Assembly (NCBI GenBank): GCA_032629725.1
Contig: JAFEVB010000001.1
Span: forward strand, 62,001 to 126,000
DNA from: Gremmenia infestans
Lineage: Eukaryota; Ascomycota; Leotiomycetes; Helotiales; Hamatocanthoscyphaceae
Reading direction: 5' to 3'
Length of the DNA stretch: 64,000 nt
Position numbers and translations under genes: made by a program. Below are positions 31,884 through 41,870 of this stretch, in pieces (positions within the stretch are counted from its first letter, which is position 1; each line of letters opens with the position of its first letter). The notes under the pieces are model-generated. The model saw only the letters and a program-made list of their open reading frames with translations, was not told the origin of the DNA and searched no databases.

Positions 31884-33624
31884 TGCGTCAAGATCGCTGC
31901 TGGCGACGAGAGGAGGGATGAATTAATAAAAGAATGAATGATAAGTGTTTTCAAAGGAAATCCAACACGAGCCTTACCCCTGATGATAATCAACAGGCGT
32001 CTATTAACTGGTATTGTTGCCAAGTCTGTATGTTCCCATAATATAGGTTGGTATAGACTCCGGCTGGGCTAAATATTCTTCTTCTGGTATATAAACAATT
32101 TCCCAGCAATTCAATATCTGAATAAGGCATAGATACCAATGGAAAAGGAGATCTTAGCCAATAAGTACCTTGCCTTAATCCATGTTAGATTTGTAATTGC
32201 AGAACAGGACAGGCTGGTCGGTTGGTTGGTTGTTGGTGATGTCCCCCTGCGACGGAAAGTTAATTATACGAATCAACACATACGTACCATCGCGCCAGGG
32301 GGGGGGGATCAGGAGACCGGGGCGTAGAGCAAGGCTACAGGGGAGTGCTCAACAACCACATCTTCCCACAATATACCATTCCACGGGGCTTGTGTGGCTT
32401 TCCGCCGCCAGAATTGCCTTTATTGTAGTATATAATGGGCCGCGCGTACATAAATTACGTCGCTCGACACGTACCCTAGGAGGGTTATGTAATCATGGTG
32501 GGGTTGGATGTGGTCAAGTGTAGAAAAGATGAACGACATATACTCCGTACAAATTTACAGTAATTAAAAGGTTTTCTTGGCGGTTCAGTCATTTCCCTAC
32601 TCCGTAATACTCCGTAATCGAAGGTGGGGGGCTTGGACCATCACCCCCCTATTAAGGCACGAAGATACAGTACAATTCAATTAAACTATAGATAAGATAT
32701 GAATGATTCTAAATTTATCCAAGTAATTATGTTTGACCTAGAAAGTATTCCCCTCCCCGTCTTGCCCTTTTACATATCATTGTATGAGGATATAAATCTA
32801 CGGAGTACGGAGCACCGGATCCTCGTATTACCAAGGTGTTATAGCCTTCATTTGATTGGCTCGCTCGAACGTTTGTTTTGTTGCCTTGAGTTTAAGATAA
32901 GAATCGTCTCTCTCAATTGCTACTCAAACGAAATCTATTTAATAGATCGATTGAACGATATGCATTTGATCCTGAAAACATAGCTCTGTTGTACAGTTTC
33001 CTTTCGCTTACGATTTTAGGAAGTAAGCCAAGGCATCAGCCGGCCACCCATCAGCCTCATTCCGGCTTGCCGATATACGAAGTATAGTCTCATATATTTA
33101 CCCTTCAAATCCCCCTCTCCATTTGGCCCGAAAACCTCGTCTTTCAAAACATGCTGCTACTACTACGGCTCGGACTCTTACAAACCACCTTCATCCCCGG
33201 TTCAATAGAATACCAGATACGAAGTATGAGCGTACAGTATAGGTAGGATCATGTATGAGATAAGCGAGCAAGATATGCTTAAAATTGCCGCGTCTTACTG
33301 TACGTACTATCCCCCCCTAAATAAATGTTAATGATCCTTCGCCCTACCGTGTAAACAGGGGAAGTGAGCAAATGATATAACTACGTCTAGGGCTTAGTAG
33401 AACCTTAAAAGGACCTTACAAGTACCCTTTACAGGCTACTAGCAAGGGCTCTAGCTATTTAGTTCTATAGGATTCTACGTATTATGGAGACTTCATGCGA
33501 TTTAACAACTATTAAGGGGTGTTGAAATGTCTGTTAAGCACGTGTAGTCTGTGTCACGTGGGCGCTAGAAGACATAAAATTTATGCTTGTACAGCTCCTA
33601 GCTAGCTTTCTAATCAATACCATT
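31884..33624. other. Gene-free stretch with clustered TACNNNGTA words
   Basis: No gene is seen. The left end is the promoter side of the type II membrane protein. It holds a GGTT run (32217-32236), a G9 tract near 32,300 and the densest cluster of tactccgta/tacggagta/tacgaagta words in the window (32541-33226). The right end (33,360-33,600) is TA-rich and RIP-like. Confidence 0.5.
32541..33226. repeat. Cluster of short TACNNNGTA palindrome-like words
   Basis: Exact 9-mers: tactccgta at 32541, 32598 and 32608; tacggagta at 32799 (running on into a second partial unit); tacgaagta at 33076 and 33218. Six words in under 700 bp is far above the rest of the window. Function is unknown. Confidence 0.6.
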
Positions 33625-34641
33625 TTAATTCATAGTGAATGAGTTGGTACAGGTGTTGTTGTCGCCGCAACACTTTAGAGGAATGTCTTTCATTCGGGGC
33701 GCCTGGACTTGGTGAAAGAAACACGCCGTACAATATGTATGTCCACATGTCATCTCAACTGGTTCATTGACTGGACTGAAGCAAACTGGGCAGTCTTTGG
33801 GTTCGAACCGGTAGGTTTTGGTTGGAGTTGGGATGAGAGATTGTGGGAATCCTTCAAAAAAGATCTCTTTGACCTCTTGAAAGGCGTTGACAGAACCTTT
33901 GAAAATTATAGCCTTCGGTATAACAAGTCTGACAGCGTTTCCGAACTTTGACTCCAGTCTCTTCATTGATCCCTGCACAGCATGACGCAGCATTGATGAT
34001 GTGAGCAGGATCCGATGCTCGCTAGGAGGAGGTTTGACCTTGGCCCGCAGGCTACGTTCAACTGCCATCTTATCTGCTTCGGAGCCACCGTACATGAGGA
34101 TTCGAGAACTTGGAAGGTCTCGTAATATTCGTACGTTCTTAGCAGCCGAGATTCCAGCGAGATAAGACACAGCTAGAAGACCAGCGAAGAATTCATCCCA
34201 GAGTATGCATCCATTCTCATCCAGAGCAACACTGCCAGCCAAGAGCTTGTCAATTCCATGTTTCATCTCCCCTAGAGCTTGTATAGCTTCTTCACCAGTA
34301 GCGCCAATTTTATACGTCATGTAAGGTTTATCTGGGGCAGAAGGGTGTACCACGAACTGCATATCCCGACGTTCATTATCCCGCTTGATCTTAGCAAACG
34401 TCTTCTGGACATGATTCTCCAACATGGACGGAACAATGAACTTGAGATAAGCCTTTCGCTCAACGTACAAATAGCCAATCCGATTCTTCTGCAGAATCTG
34501 GGCTGCCTTGAGAGCATCTTGTGGGTATGAGAATATAGCAATTGCTCTGGCTCTGGCGGCTGGTTGACTATGGCACCGTCTGAACTCCCCTAGATTCAGG
34601 ATTGATTTTCCTTTTCGCTGGAATATTAATATCTAGAGTAC
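33625..34641 (-). pseudogene. Fragment of a helicase/RBR-type RING protein
   Basis: One open frame of about 338 codons has no start methionine in context; the first in-frame stop upstream is near 34,640, inside TA-rich DNA. The encoded piece begins QRKGKSILNLGEFRRCHSQ and includes RIGYLYVERKAYLKFIVPSM, a mid-domain (KHGIDKLLAGSVALDENG, LPSSRILMYGGSEADK) and a C-terminal RING: CPVCFSPVNEPVEMTCGHTYCTACF and a following CCGD. It stops straight after this first RING, whereas the large fungal proteins that I associate with this sequence (DEAH helicase fused to RING-IBR-RING) continue with IBR and a second RING. Both ends are missing, and it is flanked by RIP-like DNA, so I read it as a gene fragment. 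An alternative is a short functional RING protein starting further in. Confidence 0.6.
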
Positions 34642-35957
34642 TTTCTAAGTCAGCTTATATATTATAGTTTAGAATCTTTTTTAGCCTCTTATATGCCTGA
34701 TATGTTCGTCAGCGACAATCAGTCCTAGAGATAATCAACAACCTACGTACTGAAGAGTACATCATGCTTGACGGCCCAGCCCCCCTTTCATAAGCGAAAG
34801 TATGTTAAATACAAGGCCAGGTGCCATCAAAGCGAGCATTACCAGCATAAGAGTTTGCATAGACCAGATAGCATAGCTCTCTATAGTTGCGAGAACGTTT
34901 GAGCCTGGTAAGGAGTGATGAAGAACAGAATGCATAGATGTTGTTTTTAAGTTTAGCTTTCATGGTGTTGGGATAATAGTCTAGGATCCCGACCTTTCTA
35001 GTCATGTGATCTCGCGTAGCTTAGTCAGCGAAGAGGCATCACCTCTTCGCATCCACAACACCACTATGAATGGTATGCATCATCAACCAGAATACCAGAA
35101 TCAAGTCTACTACGTAGTATAGCAGAAGTGATCACGTATCAACACCTGTGATACCAACACATGGGAAGGACATTTCGCCGCGCCATGCAGAACTGGGAGA
35201 GGGCATACAGTCGAGCTACTCTCCTATAAAGTTTGGCAACACGGTATCAGAAGTCCCTTAGAATTAAGGAGAGCTTACTATCGGATGTCAATTTCTACAG
35301 TCGCCGAGCTTTTAGCTACACTGGTTCAGCTGCACCCCGAATTAAGGATATTAGGGGTTAAATAAAACGAGATGCGGGGGTGGTTTTCATCATGTGACGT
35401 GATTAGTCAGGAAATAATTGGCGTTTAGTAGACCACTTTATAAAGAAAGTAACCGCGCCCTACTTTTTCCGGATTATATAACTTCACTACTATAAGAGTA
35501 AAATTAATTTTAAAAACTATATACTATCTATCAGCTTCTAATGCATCTTTCTTGTTAATTACAAAAAAAAATCTATAACATTGTAGTGGTTGTGGATTAA
35601 TGTCAAAAAGGGAGCCTTATTTGCGGCCTTTGACAGCCGCCGACTGTAGGCTTGGGGCTGCCGCCGCCCGCGCGCCGCCTCGAGAGCGCTGCGCCGCACT
35701 CAGCCCCTCAGATTCGTCCACTCCAGATTTACCTAACTTTGCAGCATTTCTCCATCAAATCTTCTCCTCTTCTCATATTTCGAGAATTGATTTGGGGGTT
35801 CGAGCTCTGCCGCTTTAGCGACTGCCTTCAGAACACCGAGTTATCGACCTAATCGTAAGCGTTTCTCTCGCCCCGGCGGCCCAGCCTGATGCCATTTGAT
35901 TGACAATGATTGCAACACTTTTGTAACAACAAACATTCTTATTCCCAAGGCGCCATC
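34642..35957. other. TA-rich, repeat-like intergenic block
   Basis: The left half is TA-rich without coding signal. A 9-bp perfect inverted repeat (gcgaagagg/cctcttcgc, 35028-35050, 5-nt loop) is present. The last 350 bases turn GC- and CT-rich and probably hold the promoter of the HET-domain gene. Confidence 0.4.
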
Positions 35958-37817
35958 ATGAGACTCATCAACTGCGAGACGGGGAAGCTGGAGTGGTTTT
36001 TCGTGGGACAAACGGTCAAACCACCTCCATACGCAATTCTATCACACACCTGGGATGGCGATACCGAGGTTACGTACCAAGACTATGTTGACTTTCTCGC
36101 CGGCCAAGGCAAACAGCCCCAGAAGAACTGGACGAAGGTGGAAAAGTCAATCGTGGTCACGCTGAATAGCAAGGAACGGCTGAAATATATCTGGATCGAT
36201 ACATGTTGCATCGACAAGAGCAACACATCAGAATTGAGCGAGGCGATCAATTCCATGTTCAAATGGTATGCTCGAGCTGAGGTGTGTTACGCCCAAATCG
36301 CCGATTTCGAATCCGAATTCGTGCCAACGAATGAGATGCCTGGCTATGGGTCGAACAATAGCTGGGCTCTGGGGCATCAGAGTTATGAAATGCCACTCGT
36401 CCCCGCCAATCCCCAGTTGACTGAGAAAGCGAAGGACCGCCTGAGAGGTTGTCGCTGGTTCACCAGGGGCTGGACTTTACAGGAACTCATAGCTCCGCCA
36501 ACAGTTGAGTTTTTCGACGGCAACTGGATCCCTTTTGGGAATCGAAATGAACTCGGCGATCTCCTGACGAGTGTGACCAGGATCGACAAAAGGATCTTTG
36601 AGAGTCCCGGGACTACTCATCAGGAACGGGATATCATGAGCATACTGAGCAAGATGACCATTGCAAAGAAGATGTCCTGGGCGCAAAATCGACAGACGGC
36701 CAAGACAGAAGATATCGCTTATTCGCTTCTTGGAATCTTCGGGGTGAACATGGCCATGACATACGGCGAAGAAAACAAAGCCTTCATACGGTTGCAGAAA
36801 GAAATCCTAGCGCAGTACAACGATCTCTCAATCTTTGCATGGACTGCAAACCCGACAGGGAATTATGGCATAGTCCCCGAATTCCGCGGCATCCTTGCTC
36901 ATTCCCCCGCCGAGTTCGCCAATGCTGGCTCTTTCGAACCGTCCAGAAACGCAATCGCCAACCCAGATTTCACACTGACCAACAACGGGCTCAAAATCAG
37001 CGCGCAGGTCCGCAATATCCCTAGTAGCAAGTATCTCTTCCTCAGCCTGAACTGCTACGACAAATCAGAAGGACAGCACAACATCCAAGGTATCACGTTG
37101 CAACTCATCGGCTTCAACAAGTACAAACGCACCAACCCGTCCTGTCTAGCCATTGAGCTCAACTCGTGGCCTCTCCAGCCCAAGAAAGAGTTCTTCATCT
37201 CGTCCGACGACACGGATGCCGATACCGAACATCTCGACAGGAGCGAGAACCAATCCTTCATGTTCGATCTGACGCGCATGGAGTATTACGAGAAGATGAG
37301 AGTTAGTCATGACATGGCATGGGACGACAGCACAGCTATGTTCAATACACATGGATTGTCGACGTTCAATGCATGCATATGGTTCAGAACCCGAGGACGG
37401 GCGAGCGAGAAAGTCACAGAGTACCTCGTCGCATGCGGGACTACCATCTCCTCCCAAGATGGTCCCTGGGTCTGCATCGTGAAGCGAGACCACCCAGTCT
37501 ACAAAGCAGCCATGGACGAGAACTGGGACCAGATGGGGGTGCTAGGCAGGAAAGCAGGAAAGACAGCTTGCTCGGCGGCGAGCGAGGACGTGAACGCGAA
37601 GATGAGCATCGCGGTCCCGTACGATGGGAAAAATATCTACGAGCAGAAAAGCGGGCTTCGCATCTCGGCGTCCATGGTGAAGGAGACGGGTACCAAGGTC
37701 TTCAGGATTCGGATCGAGGCGGAGCTTTATAATCTTGCGAATGGGTGTGATATGTGCTGTATCTTTTGTTGTGAGCAAAAGACGGGAGCCTCGAATGAGG
37801 GTTGTGTTATTTTGTGA
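35958..37817 (+). CDS. HET-domain protein with a C-terminal CaaX box
   Basis: A single-exon gene of 619 residues starts at MRLINCETGKLEWFFVG; the upstream in-frame ATG at 35910 would only add 16 unlike residues. The three conserved HET blocks are present: PYAILSHTWDGDTEVTYQD, YIWIDTCCIDKSNTSELSEAINSMFKWY and CRWFTRGWTLQELIAPPTVEFFD. After the HET domain comes the usual ALGIFGVNM-like segment (AYSLLGIFGVNMAMTYGE) and a beta-rich region of unknown fold. The end is unusual: a Cys-rich stretch (CDMCCIFCCEQ) and then the last four residues CVIL, a canonical CaaX motif with Leu at the X position, favouring geranylgeranylation. HET domains act in heterokaryon incompatibility and cell-death responses in filamentous ascomycetes; membrane anchoring is inferred. 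Confidence 0.88.
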   Translation: MRLINCETGKLEWFFVGQTVKPPPYAILSHTWDGDTEVTYQDYVDFLAGQGKQPQKNWTKVEKSIVVTLNSKERLKYIWIDTCCIDKSNTSELSEAINSMFKWYARAEVCYAQIADFESEFVPTNEMPGYGSNNSWALGHQSYEMPLVPANPQLTEKAKDRLRGCRWFTRGWTLQELIAPPTVEFFDGNWIPFGNRNELGDLLTSVTRIDKRIFESPGTTHQERDIMSILSKMTIAKKMSWAQNRQTAKTEDIAYSLLGIFGVNMAMTYGEENKAFIRLQKEILAQYNDLSIFAWTANPTGNYGIVPEFRGILAHSPAEFANAGSFEPSRNAIANPDFTLTNNGLKISAQVRNIPSSKYLFLSLNCYDKSEGQHNIQGITLQLIGFNKYKRTNPSCLAIELNSWPLQPKKEFFISSDDTDADTEHLDRSENQSFMFDLTRMEYYEKMRVSHDMAWDDSTAMFNTHGLSTFNACIWFRTRGRASEKVTEYLVACGTTISSQDGPWVCIVKRDHPVYKAAMDENWDQMGVLGRKAGKTACSAASEDVNAKMSIAVPYDGKNIYEQKSGLRISASMVKETGTKVFRIRIEAELYNLANGCDMCCIFCCEQKTGASNEGCVIL

Positions 37818-38010
37818 TTAGTGAGCCAAGGTCGAGGACTGAGAACTACTGCTGGCGATAAGAGATGCGCCGGGTGAGCAGCTCAGGGGTACTCAGGGGA
37901 GTTGCTCAGGGTGCTCAGGTGATTCGAGGGTGAGCCGGGGGTGATTAGCGCCTGAGCAAGAGCGGCAAGCTCACTAACCTCTCACAGCACTTAAGAACGA
38001 GAAGATTGAT

Positions 38011-38589
38011 TCATGATACCTTCACATCGCCGATACTCCGAACAAACACCTCGACAGTTTGATCCATTTCATCTTGCGTAGCTTCGTGCGAAAAAGGCAT
38101 CAATTTAATAGCGGACGGCTCGTCATCGTCGCTGAATATCCCGTAGAGATCCCCTGCCGAGAGATCAACGTCAAGTCCATTGACATTCAATCCAACTCGT
38201 CCGGGTTGGACATATATCTGGGAGGTTGGAGAACGCCCCGACGGCATGATATAAGTTTCTAGGATTCGATGTCCGGCTTGCAATGCGGCGATGCTGCTAT
38301 ATTCAAATCGAGCTCTACGGCAAATCTTTGGCCAGCGACAGCTGACCGAATTGGTGATCAGGTACTGGTTCACAGCTCCGCCTGCGTGAGACACTTTGAT
38401 ATACGTTGATTCTGGAGCAGTCTCCGAGAAAGGCATAACGCTAAAGACCAGCGCTCCGGCTGGAGAGAATGTAGCAGTTGCTCCATGGAATGTTCTCTGC
38501 GGGGCAATATTGATTGCGAGTTCATCGTTTGGAGTGGTGGACTGGAAAGGTGTGAAGGAGTTGGCTTCTGGCCTTAGTATATTGGCCAT
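38011..38589 (-). CDS. Uncharacterised fungal protein, 192 residues
   Basis: A single frame starts with MANILRPEANSFTPFQS. The protein looks globular and mostly beta: alternating hydrophobic stretches (TATFSPAGALVFSVMPF, STYIKVSHAGGAVNQYLITNS, SQIYVQPGRVGLNVNGLDVDL) and no signal peptide or membrane segment. The pattern FSPAGALVF...YIKVSHAGG...LETYIMPS reminds me of small hypothetical proteins in other ascomycetes, but I know no domain for it. Composition, codon use and a clean ATG favour a real gene. It is convergent with the HET-domain gene, with under 200 bp between stops. Confidence 0.65.
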   Translation of the reverse strand: MANILRPEANSFTPFQSTTPNDELAINIAPQRTFHGATATFSPAGALVFSVMPFSETAPESTYIKVSHAGGAVNQYLITNSVSCRWPKICRRARFEYSSIAALQAGHRILETYIMPSGRSPTSQIYVQPGRVGLNVNGLDVDLSAGDLYGIFSDDDEPSAIKLMPFSHEATQDEMDQTVEVFVRSIGDVKVS

Positions 38590-39090
38590 GGTTGCTGTGG
38601 TTTACAGTCGTGATTGAGGTTGCGATGGCGGTCGTAGACTTTGTGAATGCTTTGTGTTATATCCGACCGCCATCCTTGAGTATTCTCAGACCGCCTCGCT
38701 GTGAATTGCATTACATTGTTTCATTGTTATGATAGAAATCTTAAGTAAGGCTGCTTGCTGATGTGTCACGTAGAAAGATGCACCAGATGTCAGGTCTAGG
38801 ATCATGTCTAGGTTTATATTGCTATAGTAACTCGCGATTACGCTAGCAGTTTGGCGTGAGATATGTGGTTCAGAGAGCCTTTCCGAGTAATGGAACAATT
38901 TGTCTGTAGGACTTTCTTGTAAATGGCTTGATAAAAGTATTCCACTATGTAAGCTAGCATAAACTTTTACGGTCATAAAGGTGACGAATTAGCTAGAAGG
39001 GAGCCAGGGCTAGGCCATATATAGTCCTCAGTGTTACTATCACGTGAATGGTACACTCGTAGTTTGAAGTATTACATTTGCTATAATTTT
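38590..39090. other. Intergenic region, no clear gene
   Basis: A 96-codon minus-strand frame (38686-38976) covers most of it but shows no motif and no supporting splice structure. I leave it unannotated. Confidence 0.35.
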
Positions 39091-41322
39091 CTACAATCCG
39101 TGTGACATATCACCATCTTTCATTACATCATCTTTATCCACAGACTCATACGAGTTCAATTGGCCCAACAGCTCAATCCTAGAAGGCCTCCAAGGCCACT
39201 TGTCCCACCCCTCCATAATCTCCTTCAGCATCTCACTGCTCAAACACCGCACCGAGAAACGAGACAGATCCATGTCGCCACCTTTGTAGGGATTGGTTAG
39301 AGTGGGGCATACGGGCACAAGCCACTCGTAAGCGCCAGGCCAGAGGGCTTTGAGACCCATTTCGACCGATTGGCCTGGGAATAGGAAGAGTGTCGCAACA
39401 ATATACTCAAATACATCGTAGTTGGCAGGATAATCTTTTCGTAAAACAGGCCAGATGGCCTGCGGTTGGAAGTCGAGCAAGGCGAGTTCGTGATGCGGGA
39501 AGAAGTCGCTGCGCTCGACCTTCAGTGGCTCTACTTCTCTTCTATCAAACAGGAGACCTGGGGGATTGTGTCGAAGAAGATGTTCGTTGTCGATATGAGT
39601 CCCGATCATGACTCGGGTTTGATGTCCTGGTAGCTTAGCAACATCATCTTTGAACTGTCTTGTGAGTTGGAAGAGCTCTTGGCGGCGAGTCTCATATTCC
39701 GGGCCCTTGAGATTGTAGATTTCCCGTTGCATATCCATAATTTCGTCGTTTCTTGCAGCGTATTGTAACATGACGTCGCCTCTATTTCCCTCTGTTTTCT
39801 TGCGAGAGCGCAGTCTGTTCAACAGCAGCCATTCGGGTGATAATTCGAAAGGTGCCCGAGACCGTGCCTTTCTTCCCCCTAGGCCCGAATCCTCTTTTTT
39901 TGATGGTAGTGGACTTCTAGGGACATCTGAATATTTTTTGAACTCGCCGGCTGCAAATTTAGCCTCTAGATCGACTATCACCTTGTGATACTGGATCCCT
40001 AATCTATCATCATCGACCCAATCGGACATGTCGCGTTCCTCTTCCTTTTTCTCCAATAAATGCTTTTGCATGGGGGTTTCTCGACCCTCGGGAGTACTGA
40101 CTCCCAACCTCTCCATGTTTGCAAGGACCTTCAGAGTCTGCTCGGCGTCCATTCGATCGTCTCTCCGGAAAACACCTATAGGTCTCCCTGAAGATGCAAC
40201 TTCTTCGATCTTTCCACACGATATTTCACTCTCGAGGGAAGCCTTCTTCCTCATCGCAACGTGCTTAGGAAGTGGGGTTAATCTCTCTTCATCGGTGACC
40301 CAGATCAACATCCGCACCGTGCCGTACTTGTGAAAGAGCGAGTGCGATCGTACGGCGCTCATCAACTGATGGAGAACCAGGGTTGTAAGGGAACCAAACG
40401 CCTTGAAAGCTCTCTTCGGGTGGTAACATAAATTTGCGACAAATAGAAGGGTGTCATTAGGCTGCTCCAAGCGGGGATCGCCCTGGGGCAGGGGCTTCTG
40501 GTGGGGAAGGTGTTTTTCCGAAAGTACGCGTTCGAGATGTGCCCATATCACTCCTGGTTTTGGAAACAATACGTACTTGGAGTCTTCAGCGTCGAGCAAT
40601 GGCTGCAACAAGGGTTGATATAGATCGGTATCGGGTTCCATGAGGATATGGGTTCGAGGCTTCAAAACCTCGTGTAGTTTGCGTGACCAAGTTCCAGCGC
40701 CGGGGTTCACGTCGATTATATCGCACCCTTCATGTTTTGCTAGCGATGGCTTCATCCTTTCCAAGATAGCATCTGGGACTCTTTTTTAGTGGCATAAATC
40801 GTTGAAGTGCAAGGAAATCCTACCACATAAGTCCTCGCCCACAATATTGACCCTCCGGACATCTCCAAAGGCTTTCCTTCTCTTAGAACCCCCATAGCCT
40901 TTCTGGAGATGCTGTAAAACAAGCTGCTGTCGCTCGGGAGACTTTAAAAGCTGTTCTTGAAAGTACTGCTCTTCTGCTGATCGTGTCTTCGGATTCCGAC
41001 CCTTTCTCTTTGGGGGCGGTGCATCATCATCTTCTCTTGCTTGCCTGTCCCTTCGCGAATTTTTATTCAGTACTACCTCAAGATCGTCCGGAATGGTGTT
41101 CTCCTCGTTTTCTTCGCCCTGGGCTCCTTTTTTAGAAGCTAGCTTCTTCCTCTTCCTTTCCGTAGTAGTAATGACTTGGCGGAGGATTGTCTCCGGGGGC
41201 ATTGGCTGCCATTCTACCGGAAGAGCAACAGTCTGGTGAAAGAATCGAAGACATTGCGGATGCGTATAGAAATTTCGCGTGCGCAGGGCTGGTTTACTCG
41301 CGGGAAAGGAGAGGCGTAACAT
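39091..41322 (-). CDS. Mitochondrial Mtf1/TFB1M-like rRNA-methyltransferase-fold protein
   Basis: Two exons (41322-40824, 40778-39091) give 728 residues. The N-terminus MLRLSFPASKPALRTRNFYTHPQ is an Arg-rich, non-acidic mitochondrial presequence. A Lys/Arg-rich disordered linker follows (TTERKRKKLASKK, PPPKRKGRNPK). The methyltransferase fold has a clear SAM-binding motif I, CDIIDVNPGAGTWSRKLHEVL, then HILMEPDTDLYQPLLQPLL (motif II) and DTLLFVANLCYHP. The family comprises mitochondrial transcription factor B and rRNA adenine dimethylases; the long fungal form with a large C-terminal extension is usually annotated as Mtf1-like. Whether it methylates rRNA, helps transcription initiation, or neither, cannot be read here. 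The 45-bp intron joins GEDLC to VPDAILERM, keeping the frame. Confidence 0.8.
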
Positions 41323-41870
41323 CAATGGCGGGCTGCGCGAGGAAACAAGCAAGGAGCAAGGCTGTAAGGGCGGGTAAAAGAGGCAGGTAGTGCAATGATA
41401 AATACAGAGAAAGAGGGGAGTATGTAAATGAAGGACTAAACCTGGCAGACAGCGGGCATGGACATTGAAGAGGATATGTATAATAGTAAGTCGTAAGTCG
41501 CTGTATAAATCTAGTCGAGGCTGAAGAGGAGGCTGAGAAGGGTTAAAAAAAAACATGTCAGGAAGCTGCATTCATGGTCTTTTCGGTCTACCGTATGCAA
41601 TATACCATACCTGCCGTACCAGCAAGTACCGTACCGTCCCGTCCGTACCTTACCCTTGGAAGTTTCGTGACGCGGAGCATGCGACACCTCACCAAGGCAA
41701 CAAGAATACCAATCACAACACGCTTTTATGACCAAAAGACTTCTGAGAGTATATCTGCATTATATTGCAATGCGTTAAATGTTACAAAGAGCAGCTGCTT
41801 CTAGAGCAAGCCAGCAGCATATCTCCCCATCATTATCATCCATCCCCACCTCGGCGCGGCAACAATAACA
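41323..41870. other. Divergent promoter between Mtf1-like and AMSH-like genes
   Basis: It contains repeated gtacc/ccgtacc words (about 41,605-41,650) and no gene. The two flanking genes are transcribed away from each other. Confidence 0.5.

Noticed and set aside
33076..33226. tacgaagtat words resembling part of a loxP arm
   Set aside because: They lack the second arm and spacer, occur singly and belong to the wider TACNNNGTA set found in the same intergenic DNA.
38686..38976. 96-codon minus-strand open frame between two genes
   Set aside because: No motif, no splice structure and no recognisable relatives; composition does not differ from surrounding non-coding DNA.
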